Assembly: GCF_002027545.1 (NCBI RefSeq)
Contig: NZ_MXAN01000049.1
Span: forward strand, 1-32,242
Direction: 5' to 3'
Length of the DNA stretch: 32,242 bases
Origin: Moraxella lacunata
GTDB lineage: Bacteria; Pseudomonadota; Gammaproteobacteria; Pseudomonadales; Moraxellaceae
Below the pieces are notes generated by a model. That model worked only from the letters and a program-made list of their open reading frames with translations, was not told the DNA's origin and ran no database searches. The translations under genes were made by a program, and so were the position numbers. Shown here piece by piece: positions 20,563 to 28,758 of the stretch (its first letter is position 1; every line of letters starts with the position of its first letter).

Positions 20563-20596
20563 AACCGCTTATGATGTCATCATGAGCGGTTTTTTG
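20563..20596 (+). terminator. Terminator before the tail assembly protein I gene
   Basis: AACCGCTTATGATG pairs with CATCATGAGCGGTT around a single base (one mismatch), then TTTTTGTTGG and ATG 20611. It closes the right edge of the peptide/RHH insertion. Confidence 0.75.
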
Positions 20597-20610
20597 TTGG
20601 GTGTTTAAAA

Positions 20611-21195
20611 ATGAAAACGATACAACTACACGGCATCTTAGCCAAAAAATTCGGCAAATCTTTTAGATTATCTGTGGGTAGCACCAAAGAAGCCATGCGT
20701 GCTCTATGCGTGCAACTGGCAGGCTTTGAAGAATTTATGATGAATGCTCATAGGCAAGGGCTACGCTTTGCCGTATTCCACGATAAACACAACATCGGCG
20801 AGCGTGAGCTTGATATGACCCATTCCGCTCAGGTTATCCGTGTCGTGCCTATCGTGGAAGGCTCAAAAAAGAGCGGACTACTACAAACCATTTTGGGGGC
20901 GGTCATGGTCGTGGCAGGGGTTGTGGTAACGGGAATGACCTTTGGCGGTGCTGGTGCGGTCGGTGCAGGATTGATTGGAGCAGGTATTGGCATGATGGCA
21001 GGCGGTATCGCCCAAATGCTCATGCCAAAAGTGGACACACAAGACCAAAACCAAGACGGCAACCGTGCCAACAAGGGGTTTGGCGGTGCAGTTACGACTG
21101 TCGCCCAAGGCAATCCTGTACCAATTTTGTACGGCGAGCGAGAGATTGGTGGGTTTATTTTGTCCGCCAGTCAGTTGCCAGAAGACATGCTATAA
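20611..21195 (+). CDS. Tail assembly protein I-like
   Basis: 194 residues of the lambda tail I type. The N-terminal beta-grasp-like part (MKTIQLHGILAKKFGKSFRLSVGSTKEAMRALCVQLAGFEEFM, then RQGLRFAVFHDKHNIGERELDM, VIRVVPIVEGSKK) is followed by a Gly/Ala-rich hydrophobic segment (about residues 92-137). The conserved end is GNPVPILYGEREIGGFILSA. In lambda gpI is needed for tip complex assembly with J. It directly precedes the J gene, as expected, but is separated from K by the 576-bp toxin-like insertion. Confidence 0.88.
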   Translation: MKTIQLHGILAKKFGKSFRLSVGSTKEAMRALCVQLAGFEEFMMNAHRQGLRFAVFHDKHNIGERELDMTHSAQVIRVVPIVEGSKKSGLLQTILGAVMVVAGVVVTGMTFGGAGAVGAGLIGAGIGMMAGGIAQMLMPKVDTQDQNQDGNRANKGFGGAVTTVAQGNPVPILYGEREIGGFILSASQLPEDML

Positions 21196-21212
21196 AAAAT
21201 TAAGGATAAAAA

Positions 21213-24200
21213 ATGACCATTTACGGTGCTAAAAAAGGCAGTAGCAAACCACGTCAGCCCATCATCGCCCCTGACTCTGCTCAGTCCAAAACTTACATCA
21301 AGATACTCTACGGCTTGGGCGAAGGTGAGATTGCAGGTTTGGCAAATGGCTATAAATCCGTTTATTTGGAAGACACGCCCCTGCAAAATGACAACGGAGA
21401 GTTTAACTTTACGGGTGTCAAAGTGGATTTTCGCACAGGCACGAACGACCAGACTTATATTGATGGTTTCCCTGATGTGGCAAGTGAGACGGCGGTGGGT
21501 GTTGAACTAAAACACGGCACGCCTTACATCAAAGCCTTTAATAATCTTGACCTTGATGCCCTGCGTGTCCGTCTAAAATGGGGGACATTGCGTTCACAAA
21601 ATGCTGATAATGGCGATGTGTCAGGCGTTAAGATTGATTATGCCATCGATGTCAAAACCGACAACGGTGGCTGGGTACAAGCCCTAAATACATCCATCAA
21701 TGCCAAAACATCGGACGCTTACGAGCGTAGCCACCGTATTGACTTGCCCACGGCACAAACAGGCTGGCAGGTGCGTGTCCGCCGTATCACACCCAACAGC
21801 ACGTCCGATTTTGTCAGTGATAAAATGTACATCTCTGCCATTAGCGAAGTGATTGATTTAAAACTTCGTTATCCCAATACTGCCCTGTTAGGCTTACGCT
21901 ATGATGCCGAGCAGTTTAGCAACGTTGCCAAAATGTCGGCTCGCTGTCGTGGTCTAATCATCAAAGTGCCAACGAATTATGACCCCATTTCACGCACCTA
22001 TGACGGCTTATGGAATGGCGAATTTAAGTTGGCATATAGCAATAACCCTGCGTGGGTGTATTATGACCTTTGCACCGCCACTCGCTACGGTTTGGGCGGA
22101 CGGCTTAAAGAATATATGATTGACAAATGGAGCTTGTATCGCCTTGCCCAGTATTGCGACCAAATGGTCGATGACGGTATGGGCGGACAAGAGCCACGCT
22201 TTACCGTCAATGTGTATATCCAGTCTGCCGAAGGGGCGTTTGAATTATTATCAAAATTGGCTGGCGTATTTCGTGCGATTAGCTACTGGGACGGCACAAG
22301 CATTGTGCTAGATGCTGATATTCCCCAAGACAGCATTTACAGTTTTAGCCGTGCCAATGTCATTGATGGCGTGTTTGAATATACAGGCACACGCTCCCGT
22401 GACCGCCACACGGTTGCCAAAGTCGCTTGGGATAACCCTGCCAACCATTTTAAGACCGAATATGAATATGTCAGAGATGAAGCAGCGATTGCCAAATACG
22501 GCATACGCACGCTTGACATCAACGCCTTTGGCTGTACATCCAAGGGGCAAGCCCAACGAGCTGGCATTTGGGCGTTGAAGTCCGAACAGCTAGAAACACG
22601 AATGGTAACGTTTAAGGTGGGCTTGGACGGCTATATCCCTGCCCCTGCCAAAGTGATTGAGATTAGCGATGAGCTATTTGCAGGGCGTGCCACAGGTGGG
22701 CGTGTGCTTGCGATGAATGATAAAAAGACCGTCATCACCCTAGACCGCCCCATTACCGCCAACGTGGGCGATACGCTGGTGATTAATGGTAATGACGGCA
22801 TCAGCCAAAGACGGCAAATCCGCTCGGTCAGTGGCGATAAAATCACGGTAACAAAAGCCTTTGGTGGCATCAGTGAGCAAAATGTGTGGGTGCTAGACAG
22901 TCAAGACCTTGCCACGATGAGGTTTCGTGTGCTGTCAGTAACCGCTGATGACAATCACACTTTTACCATCACTGCCGTGCAGTATAACCCTGTCAAATAC
23001 GATGCCATCGACCACGGTGCGTACACCCACGAGCGTCCGATTAGTGTCATCAATCCGACTGTGCAAGCCCCCACAAAGTCGGTCAATCTGTCAAGCTATC
23101 ACACGATCAATCAAGGCGTGAGCATTACCACCCTTGTCATTGGTTGGGAGCAAGTGGCTGGTGCGGTCAAATATGCCGTGGCGTGGCGAGCCGACAACGG
23201 CAACTGGCAGACCCTGCCACCAACAGGCACAAACAGCATTGAAATCACAGGCGTGTACGCAGGGCAATATGAAGCCCGCGTAACGGCGATTTCTGCCTTT
23301 GGGCAAGCAAGCCTAGCCACGCACTCAAATCTGACACAAATACAAGGCAAACAAGGCAAACCGCCACGCCCCATTAACCTTACCGTCCAAGGGCTATTAT
23401 TTGCCATGAATGTGGGGTGGAATTTTGACCGTGGCAGCGATGATACCAGTTACACCCAAATCCAAGTCAGCCCAGACGGCAGAAGTAATATCACAACCCT
23501 TGGTACATTTGCTTATCCGACAAATAAGCACGAGATTACAGGCTTACAGGGTAATCTTACCCAGTTTTATCGTGGGCGAATCGTGGATAAGCTGGGTAAT
23601 ACATCGGACTGGACGGACTGGGTGCGTGGCACGACATCGGCGGATGCTGGCAAGGTGCTTGAGCTTATCAGTGGTCAGATTAATGGCAGTCATCTTGACC
23701 AAACCTTACGTACACCCATTGCCAAAATCGGTGAATTGCAAACTGCGGTGGACGGGGTCAATGCACAATTGCCCACGCTAAATAGTCAGCTTGCCACGGC
23801 AAACCGTGAATTACAAACCGCCATTAGCAACATCACCACCGAGCGTAATCGCATCACTTCCGCCATCCGTGATATTACTGCTTTACAAACTGCCGACACT
23901 GCCAAAACGCAAGAAATCGCCAATCTTACCCAAACTGTTGGCTCTCATACGTCATCCATCCGTGATTTGGGCGTAACCACAGGCGATTTATCGCAAAAAT
24001 ACACCCAAATCAAAACACAGGCGGATAATGCCACGTCCGAGATTAGTGCGATTAAGCAGACGCAAGCAGGGCAAGCGAGTAGTATTGATAGACTGGGGGC
24101 GAGATTTGAACACGCAAACTTGTTCAAAGCCAGCACCGCCACGCTTGGTCATTACTACGAAGAAAGGGAAAACGGTGCATTAAAGCCGTGGGGGTCGCAC

Positions 24201-25658
24201 CGTGCTAGTGATGACATTTTTGTAAGCCAAAACACCTTATACGAAATCAAAGCGTACAATGGCGATTTTAGCAATTTGCGTGTGATTTGGCTTGATGAAA
24301 ATAAAGAGTTCATCAAGGGACAAATCATTGCAAAGGGTGGCGATTATGCGACTTTTAACAGCGAAAATGCCAGTTTTGTCAGAATTTCAAGTTATTGGAC
24401 ACGCACCGACAATAATGTGTGGCAAATGCAGGTGGCAGGATTGGCAAGCGATGTGAGTACCAATCTTGATGAGTTTAAACAAACATCAGCAAATGCTGAC
24501 AATGCCTTATCTCAGCGTATTAACACGCTTGATACGCAGTACAAAAAGGCTGATACAGACATGACCGCCCGTATCGCCCGTGAAGAAACTGCACGAGCAA
24601 ACGGCGATAACGCCAACGCCCAAGCCCTGCGAACGCTTGAAAGCACGGTGCAAGGGGTAAGCGGACGTGTCGGTACAAGTGAGAGCAAAATCGCAACGCT
24701 AGAACGCACAACAAGCGACACAAATCAAGCATTAGCAACGGCTCAAAGTCAGCTTAATGCACGCTTTGATAGTGGCAATTTGTTTAAATCAAGCACCGCC
24801 ACAAACGGACATTTTTTGGACGAAAACAATGGCGGGCAACTGACCGCTTGGGCGAGCCACCGTGCCAGCGATTTTATCAGTGTCAAAACAAATACCGTGT
24901 ATGAAATACGCTCATTTGAAGGGAATTTTAGCAATTTGCGTGTGATTTGGCTTGATGAAAATAAAGAGTTCATCAAGGGACAAATCATTGCAAAGGGTGG
25001 CGATTATGCGACTTTTAACAGCGAAAATGCCAGTTTTGTCAGAATTTCAAGTTATTGGACACGCACCGACAATAATGTGTGGCAAATGCAGGTGGCAGGA
25101 TTGGCAAGCGATGTGAGTACCAATCTTGATGAGTTTAAATCTGCACAAGCGACAAAAGACACCGCCACCGCCCGAGCCGTGCAGACCCTGCAAACCACCG
25201 TGCAGGGTCAAACGGCAAGCATACAACAGCACGCCCAAAGCCTAAATGGTCTTAATGCTCAATATACGGTCAAAGTCCAAACAGGCGGTATCGTGGCAGG
25301 TATCGGATTAGCAAGTAACAACGGCGTGTCGGACTTTGCCGTGCGTGCCGATAAGTTTTATGTCGCACCGCCCGCTGGCGGTAAAGGGTCTATGCCGTTT
25401 ATGGTCTTGGCTTCGCCACAGGTCATCAATGGCGTAACTGTACCTGCAGGGACTTATATTGATAGTGCGTATATTGCTAACGGCAGTATTGATGTGGCTA
25501 AGATTAATCGAGCAAGCATTCAAAGTTTGTCAGCACTGTCTGCAAACATTGGACATTTCAAATCAGCAGAAACAGGCGCAAGACTTGAGATTAAAGATGG
25601 TGTACTGCTTGTCTATGATAACAACAACCGTCTGCGTGTCAGACTAGGAGTGTGGTAA
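21213..25658 (+). CDS. Host specificity / central tail fibre protein J-like
   Basis: 1481 residues. The N-terminal half is lambda J-like: KTYIKILYGLGEGEIAGLANGYKSVYLEDTPLQN, YDGLWNGEFKLAYSNNPAWVYYDLCTATRYGLG, AEGAFELLSKLAGVFRAISYWDGTSIVLDADIPQD. Two FN3-like domains follow (about 622-705 and 717-810), then coiled coils, and two copies of an adhesin-like module about 220 residues apart. One 215-bp stretch of these is identical. The C-terminal DUF1983-like segment (TGGIVAGIGLASNNGVSDFAVRADKFYV...) ends in a beta-strand tip. It contacts the host receptor. AAGGAT precedes ATG 21213; its TAA shares a base with the next ATG. Confidence 0.93.
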   Translation: MTIYGAKKGSSKPRQPIIAPDSAQSKTYIKILYGLGEGEIAGLANGYKSVYLEDTPLQNDNGEFNFTGVKVDFRTGTNDQTYIDGFPDVASETAVGVELKHGTPYIKAFNNLDLDALRVRLKWGTLRSQNADNGDVSGVKIDYAIDVKTDNGGWVQALNTSINAKTSDAYERSHRIDLPTAQTGWQVRVRRITPNSTSDFVSDKMYISAISEVIDLKLRYPNTALLGLRYDAEQFSNVAKMSARCRGLIIKVPTNYDPISRTYDGLWNGEFKLAYSNNPAWVYYDLCTATRYGLGGRLKEYMIDKWSLYRLAQYCDQMVDDGMGGQEPRFTVNVYIQSAEGAFELLSKLAGVFRAISYWDGTSIVLDADIPQDSIYSFSRANVIDGVFEYTGTRSRDRHTVAKVAWDNPANHFKTEYEYVRDEAAIAKYGIRTLDINAFGCTSKGQAQRAGIWALKSEQLETRMVTFKVGLDGYIPAPAKVIEISDELFAGRATGGRVLAMNDKKTVITLDRPITANVGDTLVINGNDGISQRRQIRSVSGDKITVTKAFGGISEQNVWVLDSQDLATMRFRVLSVTADDNHTFTITAVQYNPVKYDAIDHGAYTHERPISVINPTVQAPTKSVNLSSYHTINQGVSITTLVIGWEQVAGAVKYAVAWRADNGNWQTLPPTGTNSIEITGVYAGQYEARVTAISAFGQASLATHSNLTQIQGKQGKPPRPINLTVQGLLFAMNVGWNFDRGSDDTSYTQIQVSPDGRSNITTLGTFAYPTNKHEITGLQGNLTQFYRGRIVDKLGNTSDWTDWVRGTTSADAGKVLELISGQINGSHLDQTLRTPIAKIGELQTAVDGVNAQLPTLNSQLATANRELQTAISNITTERNRITSAIRDITALQTADTAKTQEIANLTQTVGSHTSSIRDLGVTTGDLSQKYTQIKTQADNATSEISAIKQTQAGQASSIDRLGARFEHANLFKASTATLGHYYEERENGALKPWGSHRASDDIFVSQNTLYEIKAYNGDFSNLRVIWLDENKEFIKGQIIAKGGDYATFNSENASFVRISSYWTRTDNNVWQMQVAGLASDVSTNLDEFKQTSANADNALSQRINTLDTQYKKADTDMTARIAREETARANGDNANAQALRTLESTVQGVSGRVGTSESKIATLERTTSDTNQALATAQSQLNARFDSGNLFKSSTATNGHFLDENNGGQLTAWASHRASDFISVKTNTVYEIRSFEGNFSNLRVIWLDENKEFIKGQIIAKGGDYATFNSENASFVRISSYWTRTDNNVWQMQVAGLASDVSTNLDEFKSAQATKDTATARAVQTLQTTVQGQTASIQQHAQSLNGLNAQYTVKVQTGGIVAGIGLASNNGVSDFAVRADKFYVAPPAGGKGSMPFMVLASPQVINGVTVPAGTYIDSAYIANGSIDVAKINRASIQSLSALSANIGHFKSAETGARLEIKDGVLLVYDNNNRLRVRLGVW
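24265..24479 (+). repeat. 215-bp exact direct repeat in J gene, copy 1
   Basis: Every base of 24265-24479 is the same as 24925-25139 (offset 660, a multiple of three). It encodes residues 1018-1089, starting FSNLRVIWLDENKEF. Less similar copies continue upstream (RFEHANLFKASTATLGHY versus RFDSGNLFKSSTATNGHF), so the module is old and the identical part was recently homogenised. Confidence 0.9.
24925..25139 (+). repeat. 215-bp exact direct repeat in J gene, copy 2
   Basis: Second copy of the stretch at 24265-24479, encoding residues 1238-1309. The copies diverge sharply at both edges, as expected from gene conversion or a recent in-frame duplication. Confidence 0.9.
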
Positions 25659-25951
25659 TGGCCCAAGGGTTACAAGTGTGGGATGTTAATGGCAACCTAA
25701 CACTTGATTCAAATGTTCAGACGACATCAATATTTGGCAAAATAGTGGTGTCGTCTGCCAATGAGTTTAACATACAAGACAATCGTTTTGCGTGGGGTAC
25801 GCCATTTTTTCTAGCCGATTCAATGTTATCTGGCTATGATATTAAAGGGGTGTTTGATGCACAAACAAACACTTATCGCATAAAAGTTGATGATGATAAA
25901 GGAGGTTTTGGCACAAAAGGCAATTTCACAATTTACTATGGGGTGTTTTGA
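25658..25951 (+). CDS. Tail-tip accessory protein, unknown
   Basis: 97 residues from ATG 25658, which overlaps the J stop (TAATG). It opens GLQVWDVNGNLTLDSNVQTTSIFGKIVV, a beta-rich pattern seen in small proteins encoded just after J in lambda-like prophages, and ends YRIKVDDDKGGFGTKGNFTIYYGVF. The next protein contains a related GLQIFDHNGTELFNSDSRLLSLI, so the two share a module. Probably a tail tip or receptor-binding subunit (inference from position). Confidence 0.65.
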   Translation: MAQGLQVWDVNGNLTLDSNVQTTSIFGKIVVSSANEFNIQDNRFAWGTPFFLADSMLSGYDIKGVFDAQTNTYRIKVDDDKGGFGTKGNFTIYYGVF

Positions 25952-26643
25952 TGCAAGGTATTCATATTATCAATGATGCACAGTCCGTGCAAATTAGCAC
26001 AGAGACTATCCCAATGGTGTATCAGTATAAAACTGTACACAATCTCAAAAACACACAGCTTGTAAATCTACAAAAAAATGATGGCAGTATTTCTGTATTT
26101 TTACCAAAAGTAAGTGGCGATGGTTCGCTTTGGCGTCACGGAATATTTCCACCATTTGGCGGTGTTACTTGTATTTTAAGAGATGATAACAGAGTGCAAA
26201 ATGGCGACTTAATTATTGAGGAGTATATATTCAAACCGCAAGTGGTCGCATCAACAAATGTCGGATTACAGATATTTGACCACAACGGTACAGAATTATT
26301 TAATAGCGACAGCAGGTTACTATCGCTCATCAAAAAATATGAAATAGACCCGTCCACGTCTTGGTACACGGAGAGTGGTAGACCTGAATATCAGTACACA
26401 ATCGATACTGCGTCAGCACATAAAATAGGCTTTCTGTTCACTAATTTGCCAGCTGGCATAACAAAAAGTCCAAGTATGTCGCAAATCTATGCTTATGACT
26501 ATCGATTTTGGAGTGATGACGGCATCATGATGTTTGCTGTTGGCCCACAAGTATGGTCTTGGAGTTTTAGTAATGCACATATTCCCATTGATAGAAGTCT
26601 AAGAACTGAATTTTTTACCGTCAATCTTGATAACATTAATTAG
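25951..26643 (+). CDS. Putative tail-tip or receptor-binding accessory protein
   Basis: 230 residues from ATG 25951, sharing a base with the stop of the previous gene (TGATG). The N-terminus IHIINDAQSVQISTETIPMVYQYK leads to a central GLQIFDHNGTELFNSDSRLLSLIKKYE that echoes the preceding protein, and a C-terminal beta-rich part (MMFAVGPQVWSWSF). No signal or membrane span. Codon use is more A/T-rich than in the head genes. That fits a host-range gene exchanged between phages, but the function is not shown. Confidence 0.6.
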   Translation: MQGIHIINDAQSVQISTETIPMVYQYKTVHNLKNTQLVNLQKNDGSISVFLPKVSGDGSLWRHGIFPPFGGVTCILRDDNRVQNGDLIIEEYIFKPQVVASTNVGLQIFDHNGTELFNSDSRLLSLIKKYEIDPSTSWYTESGRPEYQYTIDTASAHKIGFLFTNLPAGITKSPSMSQIYAYDYRFWSDDGIMMFAVGPQVWSWSFSNAHIPIDRSLRTEFFTVNLDNIN

Positions 26644-26651
26644 GAGCAACC

Positions 26652-26834
26652 ATGAAACAACACACTCAATCATTAATAGACACCCTGCAAAAACGCAGAG
26701 TATGGCTAGATGAAATAGCACAGCGACCACAGCCCTCTGAGCATAGAGAGCTAGTCAGCCAAGAGCGTAATGTCATCGCCCATTATATGGCGATATTAAC
26801 TAGAGAAATTGAAACCTTGGAGGGTAAAAAATGA
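26652..26834 (+). CDS. Small helical protein before the holin genes
   Basis: 60 residues, charged and helical throughout (QSLIDTLQKRRVWLDEIAQRPQPSEHRELVSQERNVIAHYMAILTREIETLEGKK), probably a two-helix coiled coil. AGGAG precedes ATG 26652 and the stop overlaps the next start (ATGA), so it is part of the lysis block. Function unknown. Confidence 0.6.
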   Translation: MKQHTQSLIDTLQKRRVWLDEIAQRPQPSEHRELVSQERNVIAHYMAILTREIETLEGKK

Positions 26835-27205
26835 CAAATTTACAGGGGCTATCAGCCCCTTTTTTATTAAGTTGGTTGCCGTTTTGGGTGTTTTGTGCCT
26901 TTGGCGGTCTAGCTAGTGCGTTTATCAAGATTGATGACACAGACCACCGCCTAAGACACCCATTTATTGCCAAAACCTTGATAGGCACGATGAGTGGTAT
27001 GGCGATGGTGCTATACCTTAACCAAAATGCCGAGCCACCGCTAAGCACACTACTGCTTTGGGGGTTTATTACGTCCTTGCTTAGCACACCAATAGTAACA
27101 GGGCTTTTGGTTTTTATCAGCGACCAAAAGCGACAAAATGAGCTTTACAAATCCGCACAAGATAAGTTTGTGCCGTGGTCAAAAAAGGAGCGAAACGATG
27201 AGTAA
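26831..27205 (+). CDS. Putative holin (three membrane spans)
   Basis: 124 residues. Hydrophobic spans at about 11-32 (FLLSWLPFWVFCAFGGLASAFI), 45-62 (IAKTLIGTMSGMAMVLYL) and 71-96 (LSTLLLWGFITSLLSTPIVTGLLVFI), then a charged C-terminal tail (SDQKRQNELYKSAQDKFVPWSKKERNDE). Three spans and a charged tail just ahead of an endolysin lacking a signal peptide suit a class I holin, which would let the endolysin reach the wall. Overlaps the next gene by 8 bp. Family not recognised by motif, so the call rests on topology and place. Confidence 0.65.
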   Translation: MTNLQGLSAPFLLSWLPFWVFCAFGGLASAFIKIDDTDHRLRHPFIAKTLIGTMSGMAMVLYLNQNAEPPLSTLLLWGFITSLLSTPIVTGLLVFISDQKRQNELYKSAQDKFVPWSKKERNDE

Positions 27206-27500
27206 TTTATTGATTGTTAATGCTTTTGTTTGTGTGGTGGGATTTTTGATGGGCGTTTATACGTTCATCAAGCACTTAAAAGCATTCTCGACAGCTAAAA
27301 CCCCCGTTGTAGATGCTTGGCTTATGTCAATCGGTATGTTGGCTTGGTCAATTATGCTATATGCCAGTTTCGATGATCCAATCATTACCCGTCTAGAAGT
27401 GTTTAGCCGATTTTTATTTTTGGTGTATTGGGTTGGCGATATTTTAAAAGTGCAAAAGCATTATATCAAGATACGCAGACGTTTTAGACGTAAGATTTGA
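27198..27500 (+). CDS. Second membrane protein of the lysis block (holin or antiholin)
   Basis: 100 residues from ATG 27198, with AGGAG 7 bases upstream. Three hydrophobic stretches (about 4-24, 37-58, 66-83) and a strongly basic end (KVQKHYIKIRRRFRRKI). It overlaps the putative holin and precedes the endolysin. Paired membrane proteins here are often holin and antiholin; which is which cannot be read from sequence. Confidence 0.65.
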   Translation: MSNLLIVNAFVCVVGFLMGVYTFIKHLKAFSTAKTPVVDAWLMSIGMLAWSIMLYASFDDPIITRLEVFSRFLFLVYWVGDILKVQKHYIKIRRRFRRKI

Positions 27501-27509
27501 TTTTTCAAC

Positions 27510-27529
27510 GCCCCTAAGGGCTTTTTTTA
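27510..27529 (+). terminator. Small terminator before the endolysin gene
   Basis: GCCC-CTAA-GGGC (27510-27521) followed by seven T and ATGGAG; the start codon follows at 27541. Weak stem but ideal T-tract. Confidence 0.6.
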
Positions 27530-27540
27530 TGGAGTAAATT

Positions 27541-28227
27541 ATGAGTAGCTATGTAAGACAGTTACAAACTCGGCTTAAAGAAGCGGGCTTATACACAGGC
27601 GATATTGACGGCATCGCAGGTAAATTAACCGTCAAAGCGGTAGAGCTTGCGATCAAACGGGGGGTTTGCACTACCGCAGAACAAAAAGACGTGGCGGTTA
27701 TCCATGCGACCGACCCCACGGTGGACGGTAACGAACATTTGCTAGATGCCGTGGATGATGCCCTACCCAAAAATAAGCCTAATTTTAGCCTTGGCGAATT
27801 GAGCCTAAAAAGATTGCAAGGCGTAAATCCCAATTTGGTAAAAGTCGTCAAGCGTGCCATTGAGATAACTGGCGTGGATTTTCGTGTGTCAGAAGGCGTA
27901 CGTACGATTGAAAAGCAACGAGAGTATGTCCGAACAGGCAAGAGCCAAACCATGAACAGCCGACACTTGACGGGACACGCTGTTGATTTGGTTGCTATCG
28001 TGGACGGTCAAGCGTCTTGGGATTTTAGCCATTACTTCACTATTGCCAAAGCAATGGCACAAGCAAGTAGCGAGCTTGGCGTAAATGTACGGTGGGGCGG
28101 TGCGTGGACGGTCATCACCAATAAATCTGGTACGCCCCAAGATTGGGTCAAAGCGTATAAAAATGAGCGTGCCAAACTTGGTAAAAAACCGTTTTTGGAC
28201 GGCGTGCATTTTGAGTTACCTGCATAA
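27541..28227 (+). CDS. Endolysin: M15-type L-Ala-D-Glu peptidase with binding domain
   Basis: 228 residues. The first 45 look like a peptidoglycan-binding repeat (VRQLQTRLKEAGLYTGDIDGIAGKLTVKAVELAI). The C-terminal 145 form an M15 VanY/endolysin fold: SRHLTGHAVDL (H142, D149) and the final GVHFEL (H223) provide the zinc ligands, with FRVSEGVRTIEKQREYV ahead. It should cleave peptide crosslinks in peptidoglycan at lysis. No signal peptide or membrane anchor is seen, so export depends on the holin. GGAG before ATG 27541 comes right after the terminator T-tract. The stop codon forms part of the terminator stem at 28227-28262. Confidence 0.9.
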   Translation: MSSYVRQLQTRLKEAGLYTGDIDGIAGKLTVKAVELAIKRGVCTTAEQKDVAVIHATDPTVDGNEHLLDAVDDALPKNKPNFSLGELSLKRLQGVNPNLVKVVKRAIEITGVDFRVSEGVRTIEKQREYVRTGKSQTMNSRHLTGHAVDLVAIVDGQASWDFSHYFTIAKAMAQASSELGVNVRWGGAWTVITNKSGTPQDWVKAYKNERAKLGKKPFLDGVHFELPA

Positions 28228-28265
28228 AACAACCCCCTACCACACGGTAGGGGGTTGTTTTTTAT
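28227..28265 (+). terminator. Strong terminator closing the late operon
   Basis: AAACAACCCCCTAC (28227-28240) pairs perfectly over 14 bp with GTAGGGGGTTGTTT (28247-28260) and TTTTT follows. It is the last phage feature before the attachment region. Confidence 0.9.
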
Positions 28266-28342
28266 TTAAATTATAAAATAAGTCAAAAATAAGTCAAATA
28301 AAAAAGCCAACCACCTAAGTGATTGACTTTTAAGGGTTTATT

Positions 28343-28380
28343 TGGTGGAGATGGCGGGAGTTGAACCCGCGTCCGCCAGC
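28343..28380. other. Probable right attachment site (attR) in the tmRNA 3' end
   Basis: The phage gene block ends at 28265 and the tmRNA 3' end (TGGTGGAG... read on plus, CCA end at 28343) begins 78 bp later, facing the phage. The 3' end and T arm of ssrA are among the best known prophage insertion targets. The integrase and left copy are outside the window, so the core limits are an estimate. Confidence 0.55.
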
Positions 28381-28701
28381 ACTACGCCCATGACTCTACA
28401 CGCTTAGAGTCTGTCTTTGGCTTTAATCCGCACCGACCCGACAGTCAGGGTGGATTGGACGATTTGCTAAGAGTTCGCACCTGTCATCGCAACGCTAACA
28501 GATACTATCCTTTGTGCGTTCGCATCGGGGTGAGCAACCAGACCAAAGGCAATCTGTGCCGACCCAAGTAGCCCTTAGGCTGCTAGTGCGTAAGTTTCGT
28601 CGTTTGCGACTATTTTAAATTGTATGTTGATTTACAAGAGGCATACGCTCTTGACGTGCATCATTAGGTTTCATTACCAGCGTCGAAGCCAGAACATCCC
28701 C
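28343..28701 (-). ncRNA. ssrA: Transfer-messenger RNA (tmRNA)
   Basis: 359 nt. The 5' end GGGGATGTTCTGGCTTCGACG (28701 downward) and 3' end GGTTCAACTCCCGCC...CCACCA (ending 28343) are the diagnostic tRNA-like halves. The tag frame starts at 28607 with the resume codon GCA and reads ANDETYALAA, then TAA at 28577-28575. This is the tag I associate with Moraxella, Psychrobacter and Acinetobacter. tmRNA with SmpB rescues stalled ribosomes and tags their products for degradation. The gene appears intact, so integration at its 3' end restored the sequence. Confidence 0.95.
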
Positions 28702-28710
28702 AATGGCTTG

Positions 28711-28739
28711 ATTATAACAAAAACCACCTGCCAAATCAA
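28711..28739 (-). promoter_or_regulatory. Promoter of tmRNA
   Basis: TTGATT (28739-28734), 17-bp spacer, TATAAT (28716-28711) on the minus strand; start near 28704, just before the mature 5' end at 28701. Confidence 0.7.
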
Positions 28740-28758
28740 GCACTTAATCACATCATGG

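Noticed and set aside
24265..25139. The 215-bp repeats as insertion sequences or att sites
   Set aside because: They are in frame within J, encode part of a larger repeated module and have no inverted ends.
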